From: an uncultured Lachnospiraceae bacterium
Lineage (GTDB): Bacteria; Bacillota; Clostridia; Lachnospirales; Lachnospiraceae
Direction: 5' to 3'
Length of the DNA: 64,000 bases
NCBI GenBank assembly: GCA_910585965.1
Contig: CAJUHH010000008.1
Location: forward strand, 1 to 64,000
In this document: positions 1 through 9,082 of the stretch, piece after piece
Numbering within the stretch: position 1 is the stretch's first letter
Layout of the letters: each line of letters opens with the position of its first letter
Translations under genes and position numbers: made by a program
Notes under the pieces: model-generated
The model's database searches: none
What the model saw: only the letters and a program-made list of their open reading frames with translations
What the model was told of the DNA's origin: nothing

Positions 1-2
1 CC

Positions 3-1037
3 GCCGGGATCTTCCTGACGATAGCGGGCGTTCTCCTTACCTCCCATATTCTCCGATGGATGGGGACGCCGCCGGATGTATTGCCCGAATCCACCGTTTA
101 TTTTCGTATTTACTTCATGGGTTCCCTTTCCTTCGTTATGTACAATGTATTCGTGGGAATCCTGCAATCCGTAGGCGACAGCAGGCATCCCCTGATTTAT
201 TTGATCATATCTTCCATCATTAATATCCTATTGGACCTGCTGTTTGTAGGCCTGCTTGGTTTCGGCGTGGGAGCGGCGGCTTTTGCCACCATCCTTTCCC
301 AGTTTATCAGCGCCCTCTTATGCCTCCTGCGCCTGATCTTCCAAAGCCCGGAGGACTACCGGGTATCAATAAAGTTGATCCGCTTTGACTTTCCCATGTT
401 AAAGCAGATCATCGCCAACGGCCTTCCCGCAGGGGTTCAGAATTCTATCATCGCCCTTGCCAATGTGGTCGTACAAAGCAACATCAATAAATTCGGTAAA
501 ATGGCGGTGGCCGGCTGCGGCGCTTATTCCAAAATAGAAGGCTTCGGCTTCCTTCCCATCACCTGTTTTTCCCTTGCCCTCACTACCTTCATCAGCCAGA
601 ACCTGGGGGCAAGGCAGTATGAGCGCGCAAAAAAAGGCGCCCGGTTCGGCATCCTTTGTTCTATTACCATGGCGGAGCTGGTTGGTATCTTCATCTACCT
701 TACCATCCCCATCCTGATTTCCGCTTTCAACCGTACGCCGGAAGTCATCGCCTACGGCACGGCCCAGGCGAGAACCGTTACGCTTTTTTACTTTTTGCTT
801 TCCTTCTCCCATTGCATCGCCGGCATCCTGAGAGGTGCAGGGAAAGCTTCTGTTCCCATGATCACTATGCTTTGTTTCTGGTGCATCGTCCGGGTATCCT
901 ATATTACCCTTATCGTCCGCTTTATCCCGGTCATCAACGTCATTTTCTGGGCTTATCCCCTTACCTGGTCGCTCAGTTCCATCGTCTTTCTGATCTACTT
1001 TTTAAAGGCCGACTGGGTGCATGGCTTTGAAAAATAG
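3..1037 (+). CDS. MATE family multidrug/Na+ antiporter (5' truncated by window edge)
   Basis: Integral membrane exporter of the MATE family, expected to expel cationic compounds using a Na+ or H+ gradient. The frame is open from base 3 and reads in phase into the first Met at 60, so the gene starts off-window. About 344 residues are present against roughly 450 usual, so about 100 N-terminal residues are missing. The visible part has alternating hydrophobic helices, the MGTP-then-YFRIYFMG motif typical of the second half of TM3-TM4, and a second repeat with NGLPAGVQNS and ISQNLGARQYERAKKG, matching the internal duplication of MATE proteins. Its last 43 bases overlap the convergent glycerate kinase gene. 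Substrate cannot be told from sequence. Confidence 0.9.
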   Translation, partial: AGIFLTIAGVLLTSHILRWMGTPPDVLPESTVYFRIYFMGSLSFVMYNVFVGILQSVGDSRHPLIYLIISSIINILLDLLFVGLLGFGVGAAAFATILSQFISALLCLLRLIFQSPEDYRVSIKLIRFDFPMLKQIIANGLPAGVQNSIIALANVVVQSNINKFGKMAVAGCGAYSKIEGFGFLPITCFSLALTTFISQNLGARQYERAKKGARFGILCSITMAELVGIFIYLTIPILISAFNRTPEVIAYGTAQARTVTLFYFLLSFSHCIAGILRGAGKASVPMITMLCFWCIVRVSYITLIVRFIPVINVIFWAYPLTWSLSSIVFLIYFLKADWVHGFEK

Positions 1038-2167
1038 CTGGCTCCAGCCAGCCAAAGCCTATAGGCCTGTTCTGCCGTGACGGACAAATTTCTTTTCGCA
1101 TACAAGGGATCCATCGCCTCTTCCAGAGTCGCTGGTTCCTGCAATATGGAAAAAAATGCATCAATCCCATCCTGCCCGCATTTCTCTGCCGCGCTCCCTG
1201 CCAAAGCAACTACAGTTTTCCCATATTTCTTTGCCAGCCCTGCCACCCCCGAAGGCGCTTTTCCCATCGCCGTCTGCCCGTCCATCCTGCCTTCGCCGGT
1301 TATAATAAGATCCGCCTCTTTGATATGGCCTTCCATTCCCGTTTCTTCCAATATGATATTCACTCCCGGCTCTAAAGATCCGTTCAAAAAAGTAAGGAAG
1401 GCAAATCCCAGCCCTCCGGCTGCTCCTGTCCCTTCCTTCCACATATCCGCTCCCGCAAACTTTTCCTTTGCCAGCAGGGCATATTTTTCCATCCAGCAGT
1501 CCATCTGTGCGACCATCGATGCATCCGCGCCTTTCTGAGGCCCATATACTGCACTGCATCCCATGAGGCCGCAAAGCGGATTCGCAACATCACAGGCAAT
1601 GCGAAACCTGCATTCCTTTAACTCTTCCATGGCATCCACATCGGTAATCGAAACCAGTTCGGCCAGCCCCTTCGCTCCGAACAATATCTGCTTTCCGTTT
1701 TTATCCAAAAAACCGAACCCTAGAGCCTGCAACATGCCGACTCCCCCATCATTCGTAGCGCTGCCTCCGATGCCTATTATGAATTTCCGGCATCCCCTCT
1801 CTATGGCATCCTTGATCATCTCTCCTACCCCATAAGTCGTGGTATCCATCGGATTCCTTTTTTCCGGCGGCACTAATGGAAGACCCGCCGCACTTGCCAT
1901 TTCTATGATTGCCGTCCTCCCCCCTTCGACCACGCCATATTCGCAATCCATCATAGCTCCCAGCGGCCCCGTCGCCCTTATTCTTTGCTTCTTTCCCCCC
2001 ATCCCTGCAATTAAGGCATCTATTGTCCCTTCGCCGCCATCCGCCAACGGCATGACTTGCACATCTGCGTCAGGATCCGCCCGCCGTATTCCCTCTTCCG
2101 CCGCCCTTCCGGCTTCCATGGAAGTCAGACATCCTTTAAAGGAATCCATCGCTATAACTGCTTTCAT
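995..2167 (-). CDS. glxK: Glycerate 2-kinase (GarK/GlxK family)
   Basis: Phosphorylates D-glycerate with ATP to 2-phosphoglycerate, feeding glycerate into lower glycolysis. The 390 residues are full length for the family. The N-terminus (MKAVIAMDSFKGCLTS) and the glycine-rich block GIGGSATNDGG at about residues 132-142 are hallmarks, with ITGEGRMDGQTAMGKAP near 290-305. It is the last gene of a minus-strand run and overlaps the convergent MATE gene by 43 bp at the 3' ends. No glycerate transporter or glyoxylate gene is next to it, so its physiological source of glycerate is unclear. Confidence 0.93.
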   Translation of the reverse strand: MKAVIAMDSFKGCLTSMEAGRAAEEGIRRADPDADVQVMPLADGGEGTIDALIAGMGGKKQRIRATGPLGAMMDCEYGVVEGGRTAIIEMASAAGLPLVPPEKRNPMDTTTYGVGEMIKDAIERGCRKFIIGIGGSATNDGGVGMLQALGFGFLDKNGKQILFGAKGLAELVSITDVDAMEELKECRFRIACDVANPLCGLMGCSAVYGPQKGADASMVAQMDCWMEKYALLAKEKFAGADMWKEGTGAAGGLGFAFLTFLNGSLEPGVNIILEETGMEGHIKEADLIITGEGRMDGQTAMGKAPSGVAGLAKKYGKTVVALAGSAAEKCGQDGIDAFFSILQEPATLEEAMDPLYAKRNLSVTAEQAYRLWLAGASYFSKPCTQSAFKK

Positions 2168-2188
2168 TTTCGATCCCTCTCTGGTTTT

Positions 2189-2821
2189 CTACTGTAAAAA
2201 AGGATTGTACTTTTTCTCTGAACCGATATCCGTCACATCGCCATGGCCTGGATAGACTTTTGTATCATCAGGCAAAACAAATAATTTCTCCTTAATGGAA
2301 CGAACCAGGCTCCCCATGCTTCCGGTAGGAAAATCCGTCCTCCCCACCGATTCCTGAAACAAAGTATCCCCGCTGAGCAAAATGCCGTCCTCTTCAAAAT
2401 AGTAACAGCAGCTTCCGGCGGTATGTCCCGGAGTAGCGATCAGCCTGCAGGTCATGCCCGCAATCGTTATCTCCTCCCCGTCCTTCAGGTATCCATTCGG
2501 TTTTACCGTATAGGCGCGCCCTGCCTGTTCCGACACATTATTCCCTGCGTCCTCGCATACCGCCTTTTCTTCCTCATAAGCATATATTTTAGCTCCGCTC
2601 AGCTCCCTCAGCTTCCGGCTTCCCCATATATGGTCAAAATGCCCGTGCGTTAAAAGGATGCCAGCCACCTCAAGGCCCTTCCCTTTTAACGTCTCATAAA
2701 TATAGTCCCCCGCGTCCGCCGGGTCAAAGCAAATTACTTCTTTGCATCCCTCTCGATATACAAAATAGCAGTTCGTCTGGCAGATTCCCAGAACCATCCT
2801 GCCTATTTTCAGCTCCGCCAT
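2189..2821 (-). CDS. MBL-fold metallo-hydrolase (glyoxalase II-like, YcbL type)
   Basis: A 210-residue single-domain metallo-beta-lactamase-fold hydrolase. The metal-binding HxHxDH motif is THGHFDH (His59, His61, Asp63, His64), followed by TPGHTAGS near 130, SGDTLF near 150 and PGHGD near 193, which supply the remaining ligands. This is the pattern of short glyoxalase II-like hydrolases of thioesters such as S-lactoylglutathione analogues. It lacks the C-terminal helical domain of true GloB, so the substrate is uncertain. It lies 17 bp downstream of rel and 21 bp upstream of the glycerate kinase start, so it is probably co-transcribed with both. The rel-MBL neighbourhood is common in Clostridia. 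Confidence 0.88.
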   Translation of the reverse strand: MAELKIGRMVLGICQTNCYFVYREGCKEVICFDPADAGDYIYETLKGKGLEVAGILLTHGHFDHIWGSRKLRELSGAKIYAYEEEKAVCEDAGNNVSEQAGRAYTVKPNGYLKDGEEITIAGMTCRLIATPGHTAGSCCYYFEEDGILLSGDTLFQESVGRTDFPTGSMGSLVRSIKEKLFVLPDDTKVYPGHGDVTDIGSEKKYNPFLQ

Positions 2822-2838
2822 CTTCGCTCCTTTCTCCG

Positions 2839-5160
2839 TCAGCCCGTCGTCCGCTCAATGCCAACTACGCTTTCTACCGCGCTGATCTTGTCAATAATAC
2901 GATTCAGTTCCTCTCTGCTTCTTACTTCAAAAGATGTTGACAATGTAGCCACGCCCTGCTTGCTTATTCTCGTATTCAACGAGAGAATATCGATATTTTT
3001 CTCTGTCAGCGTCTTCGTAATATCTGCCAGAAGGCCGTTCCTGTTATTCGCAAAAATCCTGATTTCCGCAAAATACTTTTCTTCTGTCACCTCTTCCGGC
3101 GATTGCTGCCACTCCGCGTCGATCAGCCTCGCCCTCTCTATTTCCGGCATATTAATGATATTGACACAATCCGTCCTATGGATCGATACCCCCCTTCCCC
3201 GGGTGACAAATCCTACGATCTCATCTCCAGGAACCGGGCTGCAGCATTTGGAGAAACGCACCGCCACATCATGAATCCCTTTCACCACAATGCCGCCCTG
3301 GGTTTTGGCCCGCAGGAACCTTCCCTGGTTCTCGGCAAGCGAAGCCAGTGCTTCTTCATCCGTCATCGTCTTTTTATGCGCCTTGTCGTACAATTCCTGC
3401 AGCTTATTGATAATCTGGCCTTCTTTCAGGCCGCCATGCCCTACCGCCGCGCATACGGAATCCCAATCCTTAAACCCATACTTCTTCATAATGCCGTCCA
3501 TATATTCCGGCTTCATGATTTCGGGCATATTGATGGCTTTTGTTTTGCAATAGGATGCCATCATTTCTTTGCCTTTTATAATATTTTCTTCCTTCAGCTC
3601 ATTTCTGAACCACTGGTTAATCTTATTCTTCGCCTGGGTGCTTTTTACCACATTCAGCCAGTCCATGCTCGGTCCCTTGGAGTTCTGGGAAGTCAGGATC
3701 TCCACGCGGTCCCCGTTTTGTATTTCATAATCAATGGGTACCAGTTTTCCGTTTACCCTGGCCCCTATCATTCGGTTTCCTACCGCGCTGTGGATATTAT
3801 AGGCAAAATCAATCGGCGTAGAACCCGCTGGAAGATTTTTCACTTCCCCCCTTGGGGTAAAACAATATACATTATCGGAAAACAGATCCAGATCATTTTT
3901 CAGCAGATTCATGAATTCCCTGTTGTCCGACATATCCTGCTGCCATTCCAGAATCTGCCGCAGCCAGGTCAGTTTCTCCTCCTCTTGGGCTTCTACTTTT
4001 TTCCCGTCAGCCGCCTCCTTATACTTCCAATGAGCGGCAATCCCATATTCCGCCGCTTTATGCATCTCATGGGTTCTGATCTGTATTTCAAAAGGCTGCC
4101 CGTTTGATCCGATCAGCGTAGTATGCAGCGACTGGTAGCGATTCGGCTTCGGCATAGCAATATAGTCCTTAAAGCGTCCTGGAATCGGCTTATACATCTC
4201 ATGGATCACGCCCAGCGCCCCGTAGCAGTCTTTGATCGTATCCACTATGATGCGTACCGCGAACAGATCATAAATCTGGTCGATCGTCTTATCCTGGTTC
4301 TTCATTTTTTTATAAATGCTGAAAAAATGTTTGATCCGGCCATCGATCTGCGCCTTAATGCCCGCATTTTCAATATGCTTGCTTACCTCGTTGACAATAT
4401 TCTGAATATACCTTTCCCGTTCGCTCTTGCGAATAGCGATCTTATCCACCAGGTCATAATAAACCTCCGGTTCCAGATATTTTAAAGAAAGATCGTCCAG
4501 TTCCACCTTGATCTTGGAAATACCCAGCCTTTGGGCGATAGGAGCATAAATATCCAATGTTTCTTTCGCAATCCTCTGCTGCTTTTCCGGCGGCATATGC
4601 TTCAGTGTCCGCATATTGTGCAGCCTATCAGCCAATTTAATAATAATAACACGGATATCTTTTGCCATGGCAAGGAACATTTTCCGTAAGTTCTCCGCCT
4701 GCATCTCCAGCTTATCCGGCGTTTTCCCTTCATTGTCCCCGGACAGCTGCAAAAGCTGCAGCTTCGTCACGCCGTCTACCAACAAGGCGACATCGGAACC
4801 AAACTCAGCCTCTATCTCCTCGTCAGTCATAATCGTATCTTCCACCACATCGTGCAGAAGTCCTGCCGCAATCGTCTCTTTGTCCATTTCCAGATCCGCC
4901 AGTATGATCGACACACAAAGCGGATGGATAATATACGGTTCTCCCGACTTCCTGACTTGTGTTTTGTGGGCATCATAAGCGATCCGATACGCCTTTTCTA
5001 TTAATGAAATATCATCCGAGGGGTGATATTTTTTTACCCGGGCGATCAGATCCTGATAAAGCTGATCGGGACTTTGGAATTCCTGGATCAATTCGATCCT
5101 GCCATCGTCGAAAACCAGTCCTTTTTTTTCAGTTGTTGCACGTTCCTTTTCTTCTGTCAT
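2839..5160 (-). CDS. relA: Bifunctional (p)ppGpp synthetase/hydrolase, RelA/SpoT family
   Basis: Makes and degrades the stringent-response alarmone (p)ppGpp. The order of domains in 773 residues is canonical: an HD hydrolase (HD pair at residues 103-104 in GLLHDVVEDT, plus KLADRLHNMRT), the synthetase domain (YDLFAVRII, GRFKDYIAMPKPNRYQSLH), a TGS domain near 425-490 (VYCFTPRGEVKNLPAGSTP), a Cys-containing zinc-finger-like region (FSKCCSPVPGDEI) and a C-terminal ACT domain. Both catalytic halves look intact, so it should be the main Rel enzyme of a Firmicute. It sits between apt and an MBL hydrolase; the apt-rel pair is a widespread Firmicute arrangement and links purine salvage to alarmone control. 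Confidence 0.97.
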   Translation of the reverse strand: MTEEKERATTEKKGLVFDDGRIELIQEFQSPDQLYQDLIARVKKYHPSDDISLIEKAYRIAYDAHKTQVRKSGEPYIIHPLCVSIILADLEMDKETIAAGLLHDVVEDTIMTDEEIEAEFGSDVALLVDGVTKLQLLQLSGDNEGKTPDKLEMQAENLRKMFLAMAKDIRVIIIKLADRLHNMRTLKHMPPEKQQRIAKETLDIYAPIAQRLGISKIKVELDDLSLKYLEPEVYYDLVDKIAIRKSERERYIQNIVNEVSKHIENAGIKAQIDGRIKHFFSIYKKMKNQDKTIDQIYDLFAVRIIVDTIKDCYGALGVIHEMYKPIPGRFKDYIAMPKPNRYQSLHTTLIGSNGQPFEIQIRTHEMHKAAEYGIAAHWKYKEAADGKKVEAQEEEKLTWLRQILEWQQDMSDNREFMNLLKNDLDLFSDNVYCFTPRGEVKNLPAGSTPIDFAYNIHSAVGNRMIGARVNGKLVPIDYEIQNGDRVEILTSQNSKGPSMDWLNVVKSTQAKNKINQWFRNELKEENIIKGKEMMASYCKTKAINMPEIMKPEYMDGIMKKYGFKDWDSVCAAVGHGGLKEGQIINKLQELYDKAHKKTMTDEEALASLAENQGRFLRAKTQGGIVVKGIHDVAVRFSKCCSPVPGDEIVGFVTRGRGVSIHRTDCVNIINMPEIERARLIDAEWQQSPEEVTEEKYFAEIRIFANNRNGLLADITKTLTEKNIDILSLNTRISKQGVATLSTSFEVRSREELNRIIDKISAVESVVGIERTTG

Positions 5161-5245
5161 ACATCTCTCCGGTCATCGATTTATTTTCTTAAAAATTCGC
5201 TCTATTTTCAAACATTGCCTTTCGGCAATTGATATTCCCCTCTTT

Positions 5246-5770
5246 TTACTTTCCTTCATAGCGGATTGCGGATTCCAGCCTATAGCCTTCCAGCCGTTCA
5301 CGCCCTTTTAATCCCGCCAGTTCCATCAGAACTACAATACCAGTTACTTCTCCTCCTAAAGATTCGATCAGCCGCACCATTGCCTCCGTCGTTCCTCCCG
5401 TTGCGATCAAATCGTCCACGATCAATACTTTCTGTCCCTTCTGTATGGAATCCTTATGCATTTCTATCGTTGCCCTGCCATACTCCAGGTCATAATCAAT
5501 GGAAACTGTTTCACAGGGAAGCTTTCCTTTCTTACGGATCAAGACAAAAGGCTTTTTCAAATTATATGCAATAGGCATGCCAAAAATAAATCCTCTTGAT
5601 TCCGGCCCGACGATTACGTCAAATTCCAAATCTTTTACCTTCTCCTGCATCGTATCCACAGCAAGCTGCAGGCCTTCCGCATCCTGAAGAACACTTGTTA
5701 CATCCCTGAAAATAATGCCCTCCTCCGGAAAATCCGGTATGCTTCTTACATATTCTTCCAACTTTTTCAT
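5246..5770 (-). CDS. apt: Adenine phosphoribosyltransferase
   Basis: Converts adenine and PRPP to AMP in purine salvage. The PRPP-binding loop VLIVDDLIATGGTT is intact and the N-terminus KKLEEYVRSIPDFP is typical. I place the start at the second Met (5770), giving 174 residues, because AAAGG sits too close to the first ATG at 5782 while GGATGG gives workable spacing to the second; the longer form would add four residues. It is upstream of rel with 85 bp between them and probably in the same transcript. Confidence 0.95.
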   Translation of the reverse strand: MKKLEEYVRSIPDFPEEGIIFRDVTSVLQDAEGLQLAVDTMQEKVKDLEFDVIVGPESRGFIFGMPIAYNLKKPFVLIRKKGKLPCETVSIDYDLEYGRATIEMHKDSIQKGQKVLIVDDLIATGGTTEAMVRLIESLGGEVTGIVVLMELAGLKGRERLEGYRLESAIRYEGK

Positions 5771-5816
5771 TTTTCTATCCATCCTTTTCTCTCTGCCCGC
5801 AGGCTGACAAGATTAC

Positions 5817-6917
5817 TTAAAAATCCCTATTCGCATTTACCATAAAATATTGTTGTTCCGTAATCATCTGTTCCTTCACGCCAAGGCACTGCTTAATCCG
5901 GTCCTCTATATTCAAAAATTCATTCACTAATTCAGGGTCAAATTCTATGCCGCTTTTCTCTGCTATCATCATCATCGCTTTTTCATGGCTGAAAGGTTCC
6001 TTATACGGCCTTTTCGATGTCAGGGCATCATATACGTCCACAATGCTCATGATGCGGGCCACAAGCGGAATATCCTTTCCTTTCAGCCCGTCCGGATAGC
6101 CGCTTCCGTTCCACTTCTCATGATGGTATCTGGCTATCTTCTCTGCCACTTCAGCAAACTCCCTATCGGGAATCCTTCCTTTAATAAAAGCAAAAATATC
6201 CCCTCCTATCACCGAATGCATTTTCATCTTCTCAAATTCTTCTTTGCTCAACCCCCCGGCCTTGCGAAGCACAGCATCCTCAATCGCTATCTTCCCTACA
6301 TCGTGAAGGGGCGCCGAGCGGCATGCCCTCTTTACAAGGCTCTCTGGCAGTTCGTTTTTATATCTTGGAAGCTCCATCAAATATTCAATAAAAAGCTTGA
6401 AAAATAAAGAAGTGTTTTTCAGATGCCCCCCTGTTACGCCGTCCCTGGACTCCACCAGCCCGGCAAAGCTGACCGTCATCAAATCATACATGCTCTCGAT
6501 TTCTTCCACTTTTTCCGCTACTTTTTCTTCCAAGCTCCGTTCATACTCCGCCAAAACAATCTGGGTTTCAATCCTCTTTTTCATAACAATAGGCACAAAG
6601 GGCTTCGTAATATAATCCACGATTCCGCAGTTAAACCCTTCTACTTCTGACTCCGCCCTCGTCTCCGCCGTCAGGAAGATCACAGGAATGGATTTATAAT
6701 ATGGGGTCGATTTCAGTACTTTCATCATCTGATAACCATCCATTACCGGCATAATGACATCCAAAAGAATTAAGTCCGGCCGCACTGTTTCCATAATTTC
6801 AAACGCTTCCTTTGCAGACAGCGCTTCATACAGTTCATATGTATCCTGCAGAACCAAGCTCGCCGCCTTGTGGTTCAACTGCACATCATCTACCATCAAT
6901 ATTATTCTCTTCCTCAT
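5817..6917 (-). CDS. Response regulator with HD-GYP c-di-GMP phosphodiesterase output
   Basis: A cytoplasmic two-component response regulator whose output domain should hydrolyse cyclic di-GMP. Residues 1-125 form a receiver domain (MVDD acidic pair, phospho-acceptor Asp in LLDVIMPVMDG, conserved Lys in YITKPF). A short helical linker leads to an HD-GYP domain with the HD pair in LHDVGKIAIED and the signature HHEKWNGSGYPDGLKG. I choose Met17 of the long frame (6917) as start because CAGGGTG lies five bases upstream; the longer form to 6965 adds residues unlike the family. No partner kinase is adjacent. With two GGDEF proteins in the window, c-di-GMP signalling is evidently used by this organism. 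Confidence 0.92.
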   Translation of the reverse strand: MRKRIILMVDDVQLNHKAASLVLQDTYELYEALSAKEAFEIMETVRPDLILLDVIMPVMDGYQMMKVLKSTPYYKSIPVIFLTAETRAESEVEGFNCGIVDYITKPFVPIVMKKRIETQIVLAEYERSLEEKVAEKVEEIESMYDLMTVSFAGLVESRDGVTGGHLKNTSLFFKLFIEYLMELPRYKNELPESLVKRACRSAPLHDVGKIAIEDAVLRKAGGLSKEEFEKMKMHSVIGGDIFAFIKGRIPDREFAEVAEKIARYHHEKWNGSGYPDGLKGKDIPLVARIMSIVDVYDALTSKRPYKEPFSHEKAMMMIAEKSGIEFDPELVNEFLNIEDRIKQCLGVKEQMITEQQYFMVNANRDF

Positions 6918-7015
6918 ATGATCACCCTGATTCCCGCCCGCTACGGACAACTCACCCGCAAACAAATGGTTTCCACAAAAATCATATCAATATATTATTT
7001 TTTTGTCAACGGATT

Positions 7016-7426
7016 TTAATGTTCTGAAAACGGTATCCTATAACCTGTCATAGTTACAGCAGCCACTTGGTTTCCAAGTTCATCCTCGACATCAATGTTA
7101 TAATAACTTGTCGTCCGCCCGTTTTTCACACACCGTGCCAAAGCCAGCAGCCTCTCCCCTTTTGCCATGCCAAGATAAGCAATATTAGAATTCAAAGAAA
7201 CCACCCCCGGTTCCTGCCAGTTGGCCGCCACAGCAAAAGCAAAATCGGCCAATGTAAAAATCGCCCCTCCCATTACTGCGCCAAGAGCATTTCTATGGGA
7301 ATCCGATACCTCCAGGCTGCATTTGGCATAATGTTCGCCGATTTCATCGATAACGGCCCCGCTTTTCATGGCAAACCTGTCGTTTTTAAACAATTCCCTT
7401 ACTTCATCCAATGTTTTTGTATTCAT
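7016..7426 (-). CDS. PaaI-family hotdog-fold thioesterase
   Basis: A 136-residue single hotdog-fold domain. The pattern NALGAVMGGAIFTLADFAFAVAAN is the active-site helix region of the PaaI/YbgC-like acyl-CoA thioesterases, with the Asp/Glu of the helix as likely catalytic base. It would hydrolyse acyl- or aryl-CoA esters in the cytoplasm. The stand-alone position, about 50 bp before the HD-GYP gene, gives no pathway hint. Substrate specificity cannot be read from sequence. Confidence 0.85.
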   Translation of the reverse strand: MNTKTLDEVRELFKNDRFAMKSGAVIDEIGEHYAKCSLEVSDSHRNALGAVMGGAIFTLADFAFAVAANWQEPGVVSLNSNIAYLGMAKGERLLALARCVKNGRTTSYYNIDVEDELGNQVAAVTMTGYRIPFSEH

Positions 7427-7631
7427 CCGGCGAATTCCTCCTTTTTATGGAATTGGATGTATTATTTGCCTTCCAATTTATACTATTTTTTTATTATAAC
7501 CGTTCCCACCGCCCATTACAACTGCTTTCCTGTCCAATTCTATCCCGTTTGTAAAAAGAACAAATAATAACAGCCCAGTTTTTCGTACATTACTATATCA
7601 ATATACAAGAAATACTGGACTGCAATATGAA

Positions 7632-8867
7632 TTATTTACTTGTATTCAAAACTTTTTCAATATATCGGAATCCGCCGAATCCGTTTTCATCCATCAACGA
7701 ATCTACGTTTACGCCCGCAGGTATTTGAAGAACATACTTCTGGCCTTCATAAGAATAATTTACCGTCACCGCTACGTCAGGTCTGCTTTTGATCGCTTCA
7801 AATACCGATTTATCAAAACTTACCCACATCTTCGCATCGATGACAACCGTTGCCTCTTTCGCGTTCGCAATTGCATCCGCTGTTTCTTTCAGGAATGTAT
7901 GATATGCGGAATTAGCAACTTTCTCATAGCCCAGAACCGCTCCGCACTTTACGCATTTGGATGCAACGACAGCATCCGTAGTATCCGTTGACCCGCTCAT
8001 CAGCACACTTTCTACTCTATGGCTGCAAGCCGGCTGATCATTGCTGGACTCTTCCGTAACTGGTTGCTCCGGCTGTTCCGGCTGGTCCGGTTTCTGGGTA
8101 TCGTCCGGATTGCTCGGATTATCTGGATTGCTGGGATCATCAGGTGATCCTGGGTTATTCGGAGTATCCGGGTCGTTAGGATCATCGGGCGTTCCTGGAT
8201 TCTCCGGAGTATCCGGGTCGCTGGGATCATCGGGTGTTCCTGGGTTATTCGGATTGTCCGGATCAGGATCCTGTGTATTGCCAGTCTTAATAGCCTCTAA
8301 TTTTGCTTTCATTGTACTAACAACATCTGTAGAACCGCTTGTGATATCGCGAAGCTTATTCTCTGCATCCACTATAGCAATAATAGGAGTGGTAAAATAG
8401 CCTTGGCTATCCTTTAAATTTGCTGCACCTGCATACCGATCCATTGCTGAAATTACCCGTGAATGTATACCAAACTGAATTCTGCCGTTTGCGGCTGAAC
8501 AATAAGTCGCCCGAAAATCTTTTACATTGTCTGCATTTATATTTACTTCCTGATAAGTGGTTTTATCCAATATCCCTCTGTCCATCGCCAAAGCATATAC
8601 ATCTGCCAGTTCTTCGTCTTTGAGCCAGTCACTATTAGCAATACCTTCTAATACACTTTCGCAATGACCGCAGCCAACCTTGAATAAAACAATCACTTTT
8701 GTTTTTCCATTAGCATCTGTTGTCATCGAGCTGCCGTCATCTATATTAGCTCCATCAAAAGTATAGCTGAAATTCTCAGTCCCTTCCGGCATCTCCTGTG
8801 CCGCCGCCGGTATCGCTGGAACCAGCAGCATCAACGCCGCCAGTAAACATAATATTCTTTTTCTCAT
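7632..8867 (-). CDS. Secreted thioredoxin-like protein with Pro/Asp/Asn repeat linker
   Basis: A 411-residue exported protein. Residues 1-23 are a Sec signal peptide (MRKRILCLLAALMLL, cleavage after PAAA). Residues about 30-195 carry a thioredoxin-like segment with VIVLFKVGCGHCESVL, so a CGHC active-site pair as in DsbA/TlpA-type oxidoreductases. Residues about 200-265 are a low-complexity spacer of repeated PDDPSDPDTPxNPG units; at DNA level this is a roughly 63-bp tandem repeat near 8130-8270. The C-terminal part has one Cys-His and a CVKC pair, possibly a small metal site, and no LPXTG or TM anchor. It might be a cell-wall-associated thiol oxidoreductase; no redox partner is adjacent. Function unproven. 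Confidence 0.7.
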   Translation of the reverse strand: MRKRILCLLAALMLLVPAIPAAAQEMPEGTENFSYTFDGANIDDGSSMTTDANGKTKVIVLFKVGCGHCESVLEGIANSDWLKDEELADVYALAMDRGILDKTTYQEVNINADNVKDFRATYCSAANGRIQFGIHSRVISAMDRYAGAANLKDSQGYFTTPIIAIVDAENKLRDITSGSTDVVSTMKAKLEAIKTGNTQDPDPDNPNNPGTPDDPSDPDTPENPGTPDDPNDPDTPNNPGSPDDPSNPDNPSNPDDTQKPDQPEQPEQPVTEESSNDQPACSHRVESVLMSGSTDTTDAVVASKCVKCGAVLGYEKVANSAYHTFLKETADAIANAKEATVVIDAKMWVSFDKSVFEAIKSRPDVAVTVNYSYEGQKYVLQIPAGVNVDSLMDENGFGGFRYIEKVLNTSK

Positions 8868-9004
8868 TCCTCTTTCCTTTCCTTATTCTTATTTTCCTTA
8901 TGTAACAAAAAATGCATCTCACAGCGTAAAAAGATTATATCTTATGAGCAATACCGTGTAAAGCTTTTTTTGTCCCATTTTTGAAAATAATTTTTTCCAA
9001 TGAG

Positions 9005-9049
9005 ACGAAAAAGAAGCCAAACCAATCATTTCCAAATGATCGGTTTGGC
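9005..9049 (-). terminator. Intrinsic terminator of groESL
   Basis: Downstream of the groEL stop codon. A 16-bp stem (9016-9031 with 9034-9049, two-base loop, one G-T wobble) is followed on the minus strand by a T-rich tract. The other side also reads GTTTTTATTT, so it may act on both strands. Confidence 0.85.
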
Positions 9050-9082
9050 CGTTTTTATTTATTCGTTATAAAGTTTATCCAA

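Noticed and set aside
8130..8270. CRISPR or satellite repeat
   Set aside because: It is the coding repeat of the Pro/Asp linker within a continuous frame.
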